Source: Actinomycetota bacterium (GTDB lineage: Bacteria > Actinomycetota > Acidimicrobiia > Acidimicrobiales > Acidimicrobilacustridaceae). Taken from it: DNA of 64,000 nt. The notes under the pieces were generated by a model. It made no database searches and was not told where the DNA came from. It worked only from the letters and a program-made list of their open reading frames with translations. A program made the position numbers and the translations under genes. Of this stretch, positions 1 to 9,327 are shown in pieces. The stretch is taken from NCBI GenBank assembly GCA_016185305.1, contig JACPNV010000079.1, positions 62,001-126,000 of the forward strand, given 5' to 3'. How positions within the stretch are numbered: the first letter of the stretch is position 1; each line of letters starts with the position of its first letter.

Positions 1-1448
1 TCGAAACCGAAGTTGGGGTCATAGGTGTAGGTGCGGCGGGCCATGCCCTGCAACCCGAGGATGTGCATCGGGCCGAACGTGAGGTTGAACCCGATCAGCA
101 TGAGCCAGAAGTTGACCTTGCCCAGCGTCTCGTTGAGCATGTAGCCGAAGGCTTTGGGCCACCAGAAGTAGAAGCCGCCCATGAAGCCGAGGAAGGCGCC
201 ACCGAAGAGCACGTAGTGGAAGTGGGCGACGATGTAGTAGGTGTCGGTCTGCTGGGTGTCGGCGGGCGCGATCGAGTGGGTCACGCCTGAGAGCCCACCG
301 ATGGTGAACATCGTGATCAAGCCGATCGAGAAGAGCATCGGCGTGTCGAACTTCAACTTGCCCCCGACCATCGTCGCCGTCCAGTTGAGGATCTTCACGC
401 CGGTCGGCACCGCGATGAACATGGTCGTCAGCGAGAAGACGGTGACCGAGATCGGTCCGATGCCGGAAACGAACATGTGGTGGGCCCACACGCCCCAGCC
501 CATGAAGCCGATGGCGATGCCGGAGAACACAATGAACGTGTAGCCGAAGATCGGCTTGCGGCTGTACACCGGCAGCAGTTCGGACACGATGCCGAACGCC
601 GGCAGGATCATCAGGTACACCTCGGGATGGCCGAACACCCAGAAGAGGTTCTCCCAGAGCAACGGGTTGGCGCCGTCCTGCACGTCGAAGAAGTTGGCTC
701 CGAACAACCGGTCGAACATCAACAGGACCTGCGCGACGGTGAGGACCGGGATGGCGAAGAGGAGCAGGAACTGGGTCACCAGCGTCATCCACGTGAAGAT
801 CGGCATGCGCATCAGGGTCATGCCAGGCGCCCGCATGTTGATGACGGTCGTGATGAGGTTGATGGCGCCCGTGAGCGAGGCGATGCCCGTGATCATCAGA
901 CCGAGGTTCCAGAAGTCGATGCCGCGCGTGGGCGAGAAGATGACCCCGTTGTTCGGGGCGTAGTTGAACCAGCCGCCGTCGGCCCCACCGCCCAGCAACC
1001 ATGAGGTGTTGAGGAAGATGCCCCCGAAGAGGAAGCTCCAGAAGCTGAACGCGTTGATGCGCGGGAACGCAACGTCGCGCGCACCGATCTGCAGCGGCAT
1101 GAGGAAGTTGGCGAACGCCGCGCCGATCGGCATGACGACAAGGAAGACCATCGTCGTTCCGTGCATCGTGTACACCTGGTTGTAGGCCTCGGCCGACAGG
1201 ATCTGTTGCCGCGGGGCCCACAGCTGGGTGCGGATGAGCAGCGCCTCGAAGCCGCCGATCATGAAGAAGAAGAACGCCGCCGCGCCGTACATGATGCCGA
1301 TCTTCTTGTGGTCGACCGTGCTCACCCACGAGCGCCAGCCCGTCTTGGTGCGAGGCCGGGTGAAGACGCCGAGGGTGGGCGCGGCTCCGGGGCCACTCGG
1401 GCCTCCGCCGGAGGGCAGGGCAAGCGGGCGGGATTCAGTTACTGCCAT
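1..1448 (-). CDS. ctaD: cytochrome c oxidase subunit I (aa3 type), 3' end outside window
   Basis: This is the catalytic subunit of the terminal oxidase. It binds heme a and the heme a3/CuB centre in the cytoplasmic membrane and reduces oxygen with electrons from cytochrome c. About 482 residues are visible. All ligand motifs are present in order: YTMHG (heme a), GHPEVY (CuB His and the cross-linked Tyr), WAHHMF (two CuB His) and VAHFHYV (heme a3 and heme a). The ATG at 1448 lies 12 bases after the ctaC stop, so the two are probably [13 protein letters not shown]. It is the last gene of the oxidase operon visible here; its C-terminus is cut by the window edge. It serves as the intact reference for the degenerate paralogue at 4483-6174. 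Confidence 0.97.
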   Translation of the reverse strand, partial: MAVTESRPLALPSGGGPSGPGAAPTLGVFTRPRTKTGWRSWVSTVDHKKIGIMYGAAAFFFFMIGGFEALLIRTQLWAPRQQILSAEAYNQVYTMHGTTMVFLVVMPIGAAFANFLMPLQIGARDVAFPRINAFSFWSFLFGGIFLNTSWLLGGGADGGWFNYAPNNGVIFSPTRGIDFWNLGLMITGIASLTGAINLITTVINMRAPGMTLMRMPIFTWMTLVTQFLLLFAIPVLTVAQVLLMFDRLFGANFFDVQDGANPLLWENLFWVFGHPEVYLMILPAFGIVSELLPVYSRKPIFGYTFIVFSGIAIGFMGWGVWAHHMFVSGIGPISVTVFSLTTMFIAVPTGVKILNWTATMVGGKLKFDTPMLFSIGLITMFTIGGLSGVTHSIAPADTQQTDTYYIVAHFHYVLFGGAFLGFMGGFYFWWPKAFGYMLNETLGKVNFWLMLIGFNLTFGPMHILGLQGMARRTYTYDPNFGF

Positions 1449-1460
1449 GATGACGCCCCA

Positions 1461-2933
1461 TCAGTTCAGGGTCTCCAGGTAGGCGATGAGCTGGCTTATC
1501 TGCTCTTCGGTCAGGCCGAGGTTGGGCATGCCGCGCATCTTGAGGTCGTTCGTCGTGTTCGGGCCGTTGGCGTAGGGGTTCTGTTCTGGCGTGTTCGCCA
1601 TCGGCTTCTGCTTGCCCGGGTCGCGCAGCCACGCCGCGAGCGCCGGCGTGTAGAAGGGGTTCGCGGGGTTGCCCGGGTTGCTTGCGTCGCGCGGGTCACC
1701 GCACTGGCTGAGGCCGTCGGGTGTACACGTCGATTGGTACAGCCGGTAGGGCGGCGAGCCCTCGGGCGCCTGGTCGGGGTTGACCTTGTCGGGATAGCGC
1801 GAGTTGAAGATGGAACCCGCGAACATCCCGCGCGTGCTGAACTTGGTCAGGTCGGGCGCCTGCCCCGACACCTCCAGGTCTTTCACCCCCGGCTGCTTCT
1901 TGCCGCCAACCTCCTCGAGCCCGGCCACCTTCGCGTCGTTGATGCCCCGGACCGCGTGGCACGACGCGCAGAGCAAGGACTTGAACAGCTTCTGGCCCTC
2001 GACGGCCTTGGGATCGGCGGTTGGATCTTTCTCGAGGTCTCTTGCGGGCTTGCGCTGGTTCGCGAGCCAGGTGGCGAACTCGTCGGGCTGCACGACGCGG
2101 ACGACCATGCGCATGTTGGCGTGGGAGAGGCCGCAGAACTCGGTGCACTGCCCGAGGTAGACGCCCGGCTTGTCACCCTGGATCTTCCAGTACGTGTACA
2201 TGCCCGGCACGGCGTCTTTCTTCCCGTTGAGGGCGGGGATCCAGTAGGAGTGGATGACATCGTTCGACGTGATCCGCAGGCTGACCTCGCTACCGACGGG
2301 AACGACCAGCTCGTTCGCCGTCACCACGTCGTCGACCGAGTCGGCGGGGAACTCGCCGGCCTGGCCGCCCCGGATGGGCTGGCCGTCGGCGCCGACGTGG
2401 TAGCGGAAGCCCCACCACCACTGCTGGCCGAACACGTCGACCTTCATGGCATCGGGGGCGGGCTTTTCGAGCTGCTGGATGGTGACGACGGTGAAGAACC
2501 CGATGACGGCCAAGAGGATGGCCGGCGCGAGCGTCCATGCGATCTCGAAGGTGGTGTTGCCTTCGGTCTGCTTCACGAACTCTTCGTCGTCATCGCCCGG
2601 CCGCTCGCGGTACGTGATGGCGATGACCACGACAGCGCCGATGACCACGACGCCGACGACCGCCGCGATGGCGAAGACCGGGTTCACCAGGTTCTGGATG
2701 GTGATGGCGTTGGGACCCTGCGGGTTGAGGGTGTCGAGGGGCTTTCCTTGTGTCTGGAACCAGTCGTAGGCCTGCTGCACGAAGACCCACGTCACGATCA
2801 AGCATGCGACGAACCCGAAGATGCGCACGCCCCACGGCATGGGTTTGCGGATGAGCTCGGCCGCGGTCTTCGGCTCGCCGGGCACGCCGTCAGCCTGCTC
2901 GGGCGCATCGGCGTTGGGCGTGGCGTCACTCAT
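1461..2933 (-). CDS. ctaC: cytochrome c oxidase subunit II with fused C-terminal cytochrome c
   Basis: The 490-residue subunit accepts electrons at its CuA centre on the outer face of the membrane. Hydrophobic segments near residues 37-55, 83-106 and 131-151 give one more membrane pass than the usual two. The cupredoxin domain follows, with His228 and the CuA motif CTEFCGLSHANM (Cys263, Glu265, Cys267, His271, Met274). A class I cytochrome c domain is fused behind it: CASCH at 322-326 and a likely axial Met near 467-469 in LKMRGMPN. Such caa3-type fusions remove the need for a soluble cytochrome c. The start overlaps the upstream gene's stop (ATGA), which implies translational coupling. Confidence 0.95.
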   Translation of the reverse strand: MSDATPNADAPEQADGVPGEPKTAAELIRKPMPWGVRIFGFVACLIVTWVFVQQAYDWFQTQGKPLDTLNPQGPNAITIQNLVNPVFAIAAVVGVVVIGAVVVIAITYRERPGDDDEEFVKQTEGNTTFEIAWTLAPAILLAVIGFFTVVTIQQLEKPAPDAMKVDVFGQQWWWGFRYHVGADGQPIRGGQAGEFPADSVDDVVTANELVVPVGSEVSLRITSNDVIHSYWIPALNGKKDAVPGMYTYWKIQGDKPGVYLGQCTEFCGLSHANMRMVVRVVQPDEFATWLANQRKPARDLEKDPTADPKAVEGQKLFKSLLCASCHAVRGINDAKVAGLEEVGGKKQPGVKDLEVSGQAPDLTKFSTRGMFAGSIFNSRYPDKVNPDQAPEGSPPYRLYQSTCTPDGLSQCGDPRDASNPGNPANPFYTPALAAWLRDPGKQKPMANTPEQNPYANGPNTTNDLKMRGMPNLGLTEEQISQLIAYLETLN

Positions 2934-3865
2934 CGGGTCACCTGTACGACGATCGAGGGAGTGGGTGGCTGCACCGGAGCCAGCCCGCCTTCTCCGGTTC
3001 CGGAGCCTCCGCCGCCGCTGCCGGTGCCTTCACCGGCGGGAGCCTGTTCCTCACCGAAGGGGCGCTCGCCTTTCACGGCGGCGACGACACCACCGATCAA
3101 GAACGCGGCGGCGAGGACGAGGAACACGGCCGTGAGCACACCCTTGCTGGCCTTCGGGACGAACGCGATGAGCGTGAAGAGGAGGCCGAAGAAGACGAAC
3201 GTGCCGAGGAAGACCACGATGGCTGCCTCGCGACTGACGGCGAGGAGCACACGGGACAGGCCGAACACGACGACGGCGATCGCGCCGATGGACAGCACCG
3301 GGATGCGCACCGGGTCGATGAACCGGTTGTAGATCTCGCGGTTGACCTCGTCGTCACCCGTCGCCCGATCGGCCCAGGCCCGGAAGGTCCAGACCACGGC
3401 GGTGACCGCCAGCAAGCCGATGCCAGCGACGAACACCGCGCCGTTCGACACCCAGCCGATGCCGATCATTCCCACACCGAAGGCACCGATGATGGGCCAG
3501 TAGCTGGCACCTGACGGCGCCCGGGTCAACGGAACCGTCTCGGTGTGCACGGCCTCCGCCTCCGCGTCGGGGTCGGCGTCGCGAAACGCGATCAGCAGAC
3601 CAGCCAGGAACGCGGCGGCGAGAGCGAGCGAGAGCCACACGATGTAGCCGAGGTGGCTGCCGACAGGCCCTTTCCAGCCCAGTGTGATCGGACCGGTGAG
3701 GGTGTTGATCAGATCGTTGTTGTGGATCCACGGGAAGTCGCCGCCGAAGGTCAGCGGGTTGTCAGGGTTGCTGGCGATGCCGAAGATCGCGGCGAGCACG
3801 GTCGCGGCGATGGCCCAGCCGGCGAACAGCCGGAACAGCGGGGTGAACATCCGGGAGCGAAGCAT
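2930..3865 (-). CDS. multi-pass membrane protein in the oxidase operon, possible CtaF-like subunit
   Basis: A 311-residue protein with about seven hydrophobic segments, near residues 11-31, 73-93, 122-142, 145-165, 190-210, 214-237 and 244-264. It ends in a Gly/Pro-rich tail. It lies between subunit III and subunit II and overlaps ctaC by ATGA, so it is very likely an oxidase-associated subunit or assembly factor. The stretch ASYWPIIGAFGVGM resembles the region before the last helices of the actinobacterial subunit IV (CtaF), but the protein is more than twice the length of CtaF, so the identity is only suggestive. No heme or metal motif is visible. Confidence 0.6.
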   Translation of the reverse strand: MLRSRMFTPLFRLFAGWAIAATVLAAIFGIASNPDNPLTFGGDFPWIHNNDLINTLTGPITLGWKGPVGSHLGYIVWLSLALAAAFLAGLLIAFRDADPDAEAEAVHTETVPLTRAPSGASYWPIIGAFGVGMIGIGWVSNGAVFVAGIGLLAVTAVVWTFRAWADRATGDDEVNREIYNRFIDPVRIPVLSIGAIAVVVFGLSRVLLAVSREAAIVVFLGTFVFFGLLFTLIAFVPKASKGVLTAVFLVLAAAFLIGGVVAAVKGERPFGEEQAPAGEGTGSGGGGSGTGEGGLAPVQPPTPSIVVQVTR

Positions 3866-3880
3866 CGTGGGTTATGTGGG

Positions 3881-4483
3881 TTATTTGGTGATGTAGACGA
3901 TGAGGTAGATCAAGAAGAACACGAACACGTTGGTGTGCCAGAAGAGCGCGGCGGCCGAGATGCCGTCGTGCTGCCGGCTGGTGTACTGCCCGCCGAGAGC
4001 ACGGACGGCCATGAGCGCCACGAACACCATCGCGGCGATGACCGCGACCACATGGCTGCCGGTGATGGCGTAGACCAGCACGGCGAAGGGCTGGGCGGCC
4101 ACCTGGGAGATGTCGATGCCGAGCACCGTGTAGAGGTAGGCGGCCATGTTGATGTACGCGAACCCGAGGAAGAGCGTTGCGCCCAGGGCGAAGTAGGCGT
4201 TGGTGCGGTCGTCGTTGTTGATGGCCCACACAGCCCACTGCATGGTCACCACCGACATGAGGAGCGTGACCATCAGCATGTTGGGTTGGGTCAGCGGGAC
4301 CTGCACGCCCTGGGGGATCCAGAGGTTCCCGCCGCGCAGGGTTTGCGACCGCAACGTGAGGTAGACACCGAGCAGCGAGAGGAAGTACATGGCGGTGCCC
4401 ACCGAGACGAAGGCAGACGCCACGACGAGGACCCGGGGCCGGGCCACTGGCGCCGGAGGCGCACTGGCAAGGGACAACGCCAT
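3881..4483 (-). CDS. ctaE: cytochrome c oxidase subunit III
   Basis: A 200-residue membrane protein with five predicted helices, the short actinobacterial form lacking the first two helices of the mitochondrial type. Family features include ITGSHVVAVIAAMVF in the middle and the C-terminal HDGISAAALFWHTNVFVFF, which matches the conserved last helices. Subunit III has no metal centre; it stabilises subunit I and its proton uptake path. The ATG shares one base with the stop of the upstream degenerate subunit I gene (TGATG), and a GAGGAGG sequence lies shortly before it inside that gene, so the two are tightly coupled. Confidence 0.93.
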   Translation of the reverse strand: MALSLASAPPAPVARPRVLVVASAFVSVGTAMYFLSLLGVYLTLRSQTLRGGNLWIPQGVQVPLTQPNMLMVTLLMSVVTMQWAVWAINNDDRTNAYFALGATLFLGFAYINMAAYLYTVLGIDISQVAAQPFAVLVYAITGSHVVAVIAAMVFVALMAVRALGGQYTSRQHDGISAAALFWHTNVFVFFLIYLIVYITK

Positions 4484-6174
4484 CAGGAGGCCTCCTCATC
4501 GGTCTCGGTCGAGGGATCGCCCCGAAGGTCGTACACCGGTTCCGCGGATGACACCTCGTCAAGGTGCGCGAAGTTGCCCTGGCGCGGAGGCGACGCCGTG
4601 AGCCATTCGAGCGTCTGGCCCGAACCCCACGGATCGTCCGCTGCGCGCTTCCTCGAAAGCGCACCGTTCAACAGGGCCAGCACGACGATGACCACGGCGA
4701 CGGCGGCAAGGCCAGCACCGATCGTGCTGATCGTGCTGATGGTGTCGATCGACCCGTCGATGTCCGGCGACTTGTTGCCGAAACCGAACGCGATGAACGG
4801 CGGGCCGTACATCACCGTGGCGAGCAACATGACCAGCGTGACGAGCAGGGCCCAACCCTGACTGGCTGACCGACCGGTGATCTTGGCGCTCCAGTAGAAC
4901 AGCGCGGCGAACGCCGCTGCGGTCGCCGCGAGCACGACGATGCCGGTGAGGCCGACCTGGGCCGCCGGGTAGGTGGGAGTCCACAGCGTCTTGGTGAACG
5001 AGGCCAGGTTGCGGGGCGTGTCTGCCGAGAGCCCGTGGAGCTGGAACGGCTTGATCACGAAGGCGATGGCGCCGACCCATCCGAGCAGCAGCATCAGGAT
5101 CGAGACGACGCCCAAGAGGAAGGGCCCGCCTGGCCGGAGCGCGCCCTGGCGCACCGCGGTGACCCAGCCGCCCGCCAACACCAGGATCGGCAAGCCCAGC
5201 ACGATGCTGAGGGCGATGAACACGATCTGGTTGTAGAGATCGTTGTAGAAGAAGGCCTGGGCCCAGGCTCCGAGGCTGAACAGGCCGAAGGCACCGATCG
5301 CGCCCATCAGCGCACCTCGCTGGGGCTGGCGAGCCTTGGAGAACGTGGCGACCAGCTCGCACATGATGCCGAGCGCCGGTATGGCGAACGCGAAGATCTG
5401 CGGTTGGCCGAACACCCACGCGATCTGCTGCCACTGAACGAGCTGTTGCCCGAGCGTCGCACCCGCGGCACTGCGGTAGTCGAGGTCGGCCAGGACGAGG
5501 TTGCCCAACACGACGGGAAGGGTGAGGACCCAGGCGCTGGTCGCGATCACCATCGACCACGAGAAGAGCGGTACGCGGAAGAAGTCCATCCCCGGTGGCC
5601 GGAGCGTGATGATCGTGGTGGCGATGCAGACCGAGGCCAGCAAGACGGCGAGGATCACCATGCCGAAGCCGACGAATGCCAGATCGATTGCTTTGTTGAC
5701 CGAGCCGTCGGGGTTGAGCTTGCCACCGATGCCGCCGTCGGACGCGTACGCGGTGATGAGGACCACGGCGCCGACCAGCCAGGCCCAGAAGGCGGCCGCG
5801 GCGGCTCGGGGGAACGCGACGGTGCGCGCCCCGACTTGCAGCGGGCACACGACGGTGGCGATGCCGATGAACAGCGGCACGAGGAACAAGAAGACCATGC
5901 CGATGCGGGCAATCGTGAACACCTGGAACTCGTTCTGCGCACCGGGGAAGGTCGCCCCGCTGAGCTGGCCCGCCGCGGAGATCGTCGCGGCGACGAAGGT
6001 CGCGAGGCCGAAGATCAAGGAGAAGGCGATCCACATACGGCCGATCACCTTGTGGTCGGCCGTGCCGACCACGCCCGCCAAACCAGTCGGCTCGGCCTGT
6101 GTCGGCAGCTCTCGCGGCACCGATTCGCTCTCGGCGGGAAGCGCGTCAACAACGCTGTTGTCAGTTAGGGCCAT
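4483..6174 (-). CDS. subunit I-like heme-copper oxidase paralogue lacking all heme and copper ligands
   Basis: A 563-residue polytopic protein clearly homologous to the CtaD at 1-1448. It shares the helix II block (QVFTIARIGMVF against QVYTMHGTTMVF), the ARTVAFPR loop, the VFGQPQIF site, the GAWAQAFF site, and a C-terminal DPWGSGQTLEW...PVYDLR tail typical of subunit I. Every ligand is replaced: heme a His becomes Ala89; the CuB His and the cross-link Tyr of HPEVY become Gln257 and Phe261; the CuB His pair becomes Gln306/Ala307; the helix X His pair aligns with Val408 and Leu410. It therefore cannot bind heme a, heme a3 or CuB in the normal way. The frame is intact and the gene is first in the operon, overlapping ctaE by one base. 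A structural or assembly role is inference. Confidence 0.9.
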   Translation of the reverse strand: MALTDNSVVDALPAESESVPRELPTQAEPTGLAGVVGTADHKVIGRMWIAFSLIFGLATFVAATISAAGQLSGATFPGAQNEFQVFTIARIGMVFLFLVPLFIGIATVVCPLQVGARTVAFPRAAAAAFWAWLVGAVVLITAYASDGGIGGKLNPDGSVNKAIDLAFVGFGMVILAVLLASVCIATTIITLRPPGMDFFRVPLFSWSMVIATSAWVLTLPVVLGNLVLADLDYRSAAGATLGQQLVQWQQIAWVFGQPQIFAFAIPALGIMCELVATFSKARQPQRGALMGAIGAFGLFSLGAWAQAFFYNDLYNQIVFIALSIVLGLPILVLAGGWVTAVRQGALRPGGPFLLGVVSILMLLLGWVGAIAFVIKPFQLHGLSADTPRNLASFTKTLWTPTYPAAQVGLTGIVVLAATAAAFAALFYWSAKITGRSASQGWALLVTLVMLLATVMYGPPFIAFGFGNKSPDIDGSIDTISTISTIGAGLAAVAVVIVVLALLNGALSRKRAADDPWGSGQTLEWLTASPPRQGNFAHLDEVSSAEPVYDLRGDPSTETDEEAS

Positions 6175-6376
6175 CTTCGTCGCAGTGCTCGTGAACGAAA
6201 GAACAAAGTGCTGCCGGGACTCTAGTCACGCGATTTGGCCCGGCGATAATCCGGTGCCCGTGCACGGGACACCCCTGGCTCGCGCATCTGAACACCGCGC
6301 CCTGGCGCGGCCAGATCAGCATCCGTCGTGGCGTACTCGGATCTGAGCAAGCGGCGCGGGTTCGAGCGACGGGCGA

Positions 6377-7291
6377 TCAGAGACCGAATCGGACCAGGAC
6401 GTCCACCGCCATCGCGGCGAACAGGACCGTGACGTAGGTGATCGAGAACCCGAAGAGCTTCATCGCCGACTTCGGGGTCTGCTGGCGGAGGACGGCGACG
6501 GCTCGGTACAGGAACATCGCGCCCGCCAGAACCGCTGCGCCGAGGTAGATCGGTCCCATTCCGGCGACCGGAGCGAACACGAGGGTGAAGGCCCAGACGA
6601 CGACCGTGTAGATCACGATCTGCCGGCTCGTCTCCCGCATGGTCGCCACCGACGGCAGCATAGGTACGTGGGCCGCGGTGTATTCGTCCTTGTACTTCAC
6701 GGCCAGCGCCCAAAAGTGCGGCGGCGTCCAGAAGAAGATGACGGCGAAGAGCACCACGGGAGCCCACGCCACCGAGTTGGTCACCGACGACCAGCCAACG
6801 AGCACCGGCACCGCGCCCGCGGCTCCGCCGATGACGATGTTCTGCTTCGACGTGCGCTTGAGCCACAGCGTGTAGACGAACACATAGAAGAGGCAGGCGG
6901 AGACCGCCAGCACCGCCGACAACATGTTCACGAACACCCACAGCCAGATGAACGCGATCGCTTCGAGGTTCACCGCGAACGCCAGCGCGTCGCGCGGAGA
7001 GATCACGCCGGTGACGAGAGGCCGGTTCTGCGTTCGATGCATGACCGCATCGATGTCGCGGTCGACGTACATGTTGATGGCGTTGGCACCGCCCGCCGCG
7101 AGCGAGCCGCCCACGACCGTGGCGACCATCAGCCAGATGGACGGAAGGCCCTTCTCGGCGACGACCATCACCGGCACCGTGGTGACGAGCAGCAGCTCGA
7201 TGATGCGCGGCTTGGTCAGCGCCACGTAGGCGGCCATTCGAGCCCGGAGGTCGATCGGAACGGTCGCGGTCGGCGCAACGGCCGTCGTCTG
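6377..7291 (-). CDS. ctaB: protoheme IX farnesyltransferase (heme O synthase)
   Basis: An integral membrane prenyltransferase of the UbiA family. It transfers a farnesyl group to protoheme IX to make heme O, the precursor of the heme A used by the oxidase encoded next to it. The signature NMYVDRDIDAVMHRTQNRP holds the Asp-rich prenyl-diphosphate motif, and a second conserved loop FFWTPPHFWALAVKYKDEY is present. About nine hydrophobic helices fit the family. The ATG at 7291 (MQTTAVAP) is preferred over a TTG 42 bases upstream. It is divergent from ctaA across about 120 bases, so both heme-modifying enzymes probably share a promoter region. The 202 bases downstream (6175-6376) contain no recognisable gene. 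Confidence 0.95.
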   Translation of the reverse strand, partial: QTTAVAPTATVPIDLRARMAAYVALTKPRIIELLLVTTVPVMVVAEKGLPSIWLMVATVVGGSLAAGGANAINMYVDRDIDAVMHRTQNRPLVTGVISPRDALAFAVNLEAIAFIWLWVFVNMLSAVLAVSACLFYVFVYTLWLKRTSKQNIVIGGAAGAVPVLVGWSSVTNSVAWAPVVLFAVIFFWTPPHFWALAVKYKDEYTAAHVPMLPSVATMRETSRQIVIYTVVVWAFTLVFAPVAGMGPIYLGAAVLAGAMFLYRAVAVLRQQTPKSAMKLFGFSITYVTVLFAAMAVDVLVRFGL

Positions 7292-7413
7292 CATCGACGA
7301 AGAGGTTAGGCGGTCTCGGCTTCCGATCGACAACTGTCGTCGACGCGCAAGCGGCGTGGGCGAGAGCGGCGGCGACTCCGGGTGAGGGGAAGATCGCCCC
7401 TACGATCGCCACC

Positions 7414-8328
7414 GTGCCCGCAACGCTCGATTCGGTACCGCGTCTCTCCCCCCGGACCTACCACCGCGTGTGCCAGCTCGCGCTGTTCGCGCTCGCGTTC
7501 ATCGTGGTGACGGGAGCCGGAGTCCGGCTCACCGGCTCGGGACTGGGATGCTCGGACTGGCCGACGTGCGAGCAGAACGAACTCGTCGCGCCGCTCGACA
7601 ACTTCAACGCCATGGTCGAGTTCGTGAACCGGGCGATCACCGGCCTGGTCTCGATCGTGATCATCCTCGCGGTGCTCGGTTCGCTGCTTCGCCGACCGCT
7701 CCGGCACGATCTGGTGTGGTGGTCGCTCGGCCTGGTGGGAGGCCTGATCGCCCAGATCGTCCTTGGGGGGCTCACGGTGAAGTTCGAGCTGAGCCCGCCG
7801 TTCGTGATGGCGCACTTCGCCCTCTCGATGGTCCTGCTGTGGAATGCCGTCGTCCTCGAGCACCGCGCTGGGGAAGCCGACGGGCCGGCGGTCGCCATCG
7901 TTGCGGCCATGGTCCGGCGTCTGGGACGGGCGCTGTTCGTCCTCGCTGCCATCGTCCTGTTCACCGGCACCGTCGTCACCGGATCGGGCCCCCATGGCGG
8001 TGACGAGCGCGTGCGACGGCTCCCGTTCTACATCCCCGAAGTCGCGCGCATCCACGGCCTGTTCGTCATTGCGCTTCTGGCCACGACCGTCGTGACACTG
8101 TGGCTGTTGCAGCGCAACGGCGCGCCGCGATCCGTGAACCGGCGCGGACAGGTGCTGGTCGGCGCGATCGTGATCCAGGCGCTGATCGGCTACACGCAGT
8201 ACTTCACGGGCGTACCCCCGGGCCTCGCCCTCCTGCACGTCGTCGGCGCCACCGTCGTGTGGATCGCGGTGTTGCGCTTCCACCTCGGGCTTTGGACTCG
8301 AGCCGAAGTCGTCGATGGAGGCGGGTAG
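7414..8328 (+). CDS. ctaA: heme A synthase (COX15/CtaA family)
   Basis: An eight-helix membrane protein that oxidises the heme O methyl group to a formyl group, giving heme A. It starts at GTG 7414. The first half has the family hallmark [13 protein letters not shown] and the catalytic Glu in VEFVNR. Candidate heme-ligand histidines are in [16 protein letters not shown] and LALLHVVG. The position usually filled by the first helix-pair His is Asn (EFVNR), as I recall for actinobacterial members, so this is probably not a defect. [10 protein letters not shown] loop before helix V is also typical. It pairs with ctaB to supply heme to the oxidase operon. Confidence 0.94.
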   Translation: MPATLDSVPRLSPRTYHRVCQLALFALAFIVVTGAGVRLTGSGLGCSDWPTCEQNELVAPLDNFNAMVEFVNRAITGLVSIVIILAVLGSLLRRPLRHDLVWWSLGLVGGLIAQIVLGGLTVKFELSPPFVMAHFALSMVLLWNAVVLEHRAGEADGPAVAIVAAMVRRLGRALFVLAAIVLFTGTVVTGSGPHGGDERVRRLPFYIPEVARIHGLFVIALLATTVVTLWLLQRNGAPRSVNRRGQVLVGAIVIQALIGYTQYFTGVPPGLALLHVVGATVVWIAVLRFHLGLWTRAEVVDGGG

Positions 8329-8389
8329 CGCGGCGAAACGGTCGTGGCGGGCAGCGCGCAGGTTTCCGAAGCCGGCTCGATCGGCGACA

Positions 8390-8701
8390 ATGGCGACGAT
8401 GCAAGCCGCCGCGCCGATCACCGCACCGGTCGAGGTGGACGAGCCCACCTCCGACAAACGGGTCGAGCCTGAGCGTCCCTGGGTCGTGTTGGTGTGGAAC
8501 GATCCGATCAACACGATGGACTACGTCACCTTCGTGTTCCAGAAGCTCTTCGGCTACTCCTACGAGAAGGCGGAGTCGCTGATGCTCGACGTGCATCACA
8601 AGGGCAGAGCGGCGGTCTCGACCGGTGCCCGCGAGAAGGCGGAGCTCGATGTGTTCCGGCTGCACGAGCACGGCCTCTGGGCGACCATGCAGCAGGACTG
8701 A
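8390..8701 (+). CDS. clpS: ClpS adaptor for ClpAP/ClpCP protease
   Basis: A protein of about 103 residues with the complete ClpS core: [17 protein letters not shown] at the N-terminal side (substrate pocket Asn-Asp), then [24 protein letters not shown] and a C-terminal helix. ClpS delivers N-degron proteins to the Clp ATPase. The open frame reaches further upstream, but the ATG at 8390 (or the one nine bases later) fits the family length; a disordered Ala/Pro-rich leader precedes the core. It is followed closely by a DUF2017 gene, a pairing common in actinobacteria. Confidence 0.93.
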   Translation: MATMQAAAPITAPVEVDEPTSDKRVEPERPWVVLVWNDPINTMDYVTFVFQKLFGYSYEKAESLMLDVHHKGRAAVSTGAREKAELDVFRLHEHGLWATMQQD

Positions 8702-8759
8702 GGCACGGGTGCCCGACGACGGCCGCGAAGCCGACCACCAGGAGAGCGGGGATGAAGAC

Positions 8760-9251
8760 ATGCGATTCGTTGCTCTGCGGTTCGTCTACGCGCTGGACGA
8801 CGGTCGCTACCTGCTCGCGCTGCCGAGATCGGTGCGCGCCGAGATCACCCGCCACCTCGAAGACCTGCGCCAGATGCTCCTGTCTGACACCGACGACCCG
8901 AGGCTGGTTCGCCTGTTCCCTGGGGCCTACACCGATGACCCCGAGAGCGAAGCCGAGTACCAGCGGCTGATGCGCGGCGACCTGATCGAATCGCGGCTCG
9001 CCGCCTTCGACACTGTCGAGCGGACGATGGCGGAGGACGTCGTCACCGAAGCGGACCTGCACCAATGGCTGCAGGCGTTGAACGCCATCCGCCTCATGCT
9101 CGCCATGATCATCGGCATCGACGACGACGAATACCGCGTCTCCCGTCTCGACCCTCGGTATGCGACATACCGCGTCTACGTGCTGCTGACCGAGCTGCTG
9201 CACGACGTCTCGTCGGCGCTCCGCGCCGGCGGCGCTCTCGATCAAAGGTGA
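8760..9251 (+). CDS. DUF2017 family protein
   Basis: A predicted soluble, mainly helical protein of 163 residues if started at ATG 8760 (MRFVALRF); a GTG at 8709 is an alternative that adds 17 residues. It has the DUF2017 pattern of an N-terminal basic and hydrophobic segment, an acidic LFPGAYTDDPESEAEY stretch, and C-terminal helices around ALNAIRLMLAMIIGIDDDE. The function of the family is not established. Its position directly after clpS is conserved in actinobacteria and suggests a link to Clp proteolysis, which is inference from context only. Confidence 0.8.
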   Translation: MRFVALRFVYALDDGRYLLALPRSVRAEITRHLEDLRQMLLSDTDDPRLVRLFPGAYTDDPESEAEYQRLMRGDLIESRLAAFDTVERTMAEDVVTEADLHQWLQALNAIRLMLAMIIGIDDDEYRVSRLDPRYATYRVYVLLTELLHDVSSALRAGGALDQR

Positions 9252-9327
9252 TCTGCGGCCGTTCGGGCGGTGCTGATTCGATGGTCGGCAGCGTCGGCGC
9301 GCGTCTTCTGCGGACGCCCGGCGCAGC

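Noticed and set aside
1161-3332. A 723-codon plus-strand open frame opposite ctaC and its neighbour
   Set aside because: Its composition is typical of GC-rich antisense frames and it is fully covered by well-supported genes.
7600-7640. Asn in place of a possible heme-ligand His in CtaA (VEFVNR)
   Set aside because: I recall Asn here in actinobacterial CtaA proteins and three other candidate His remain, so it is probably not a defect.
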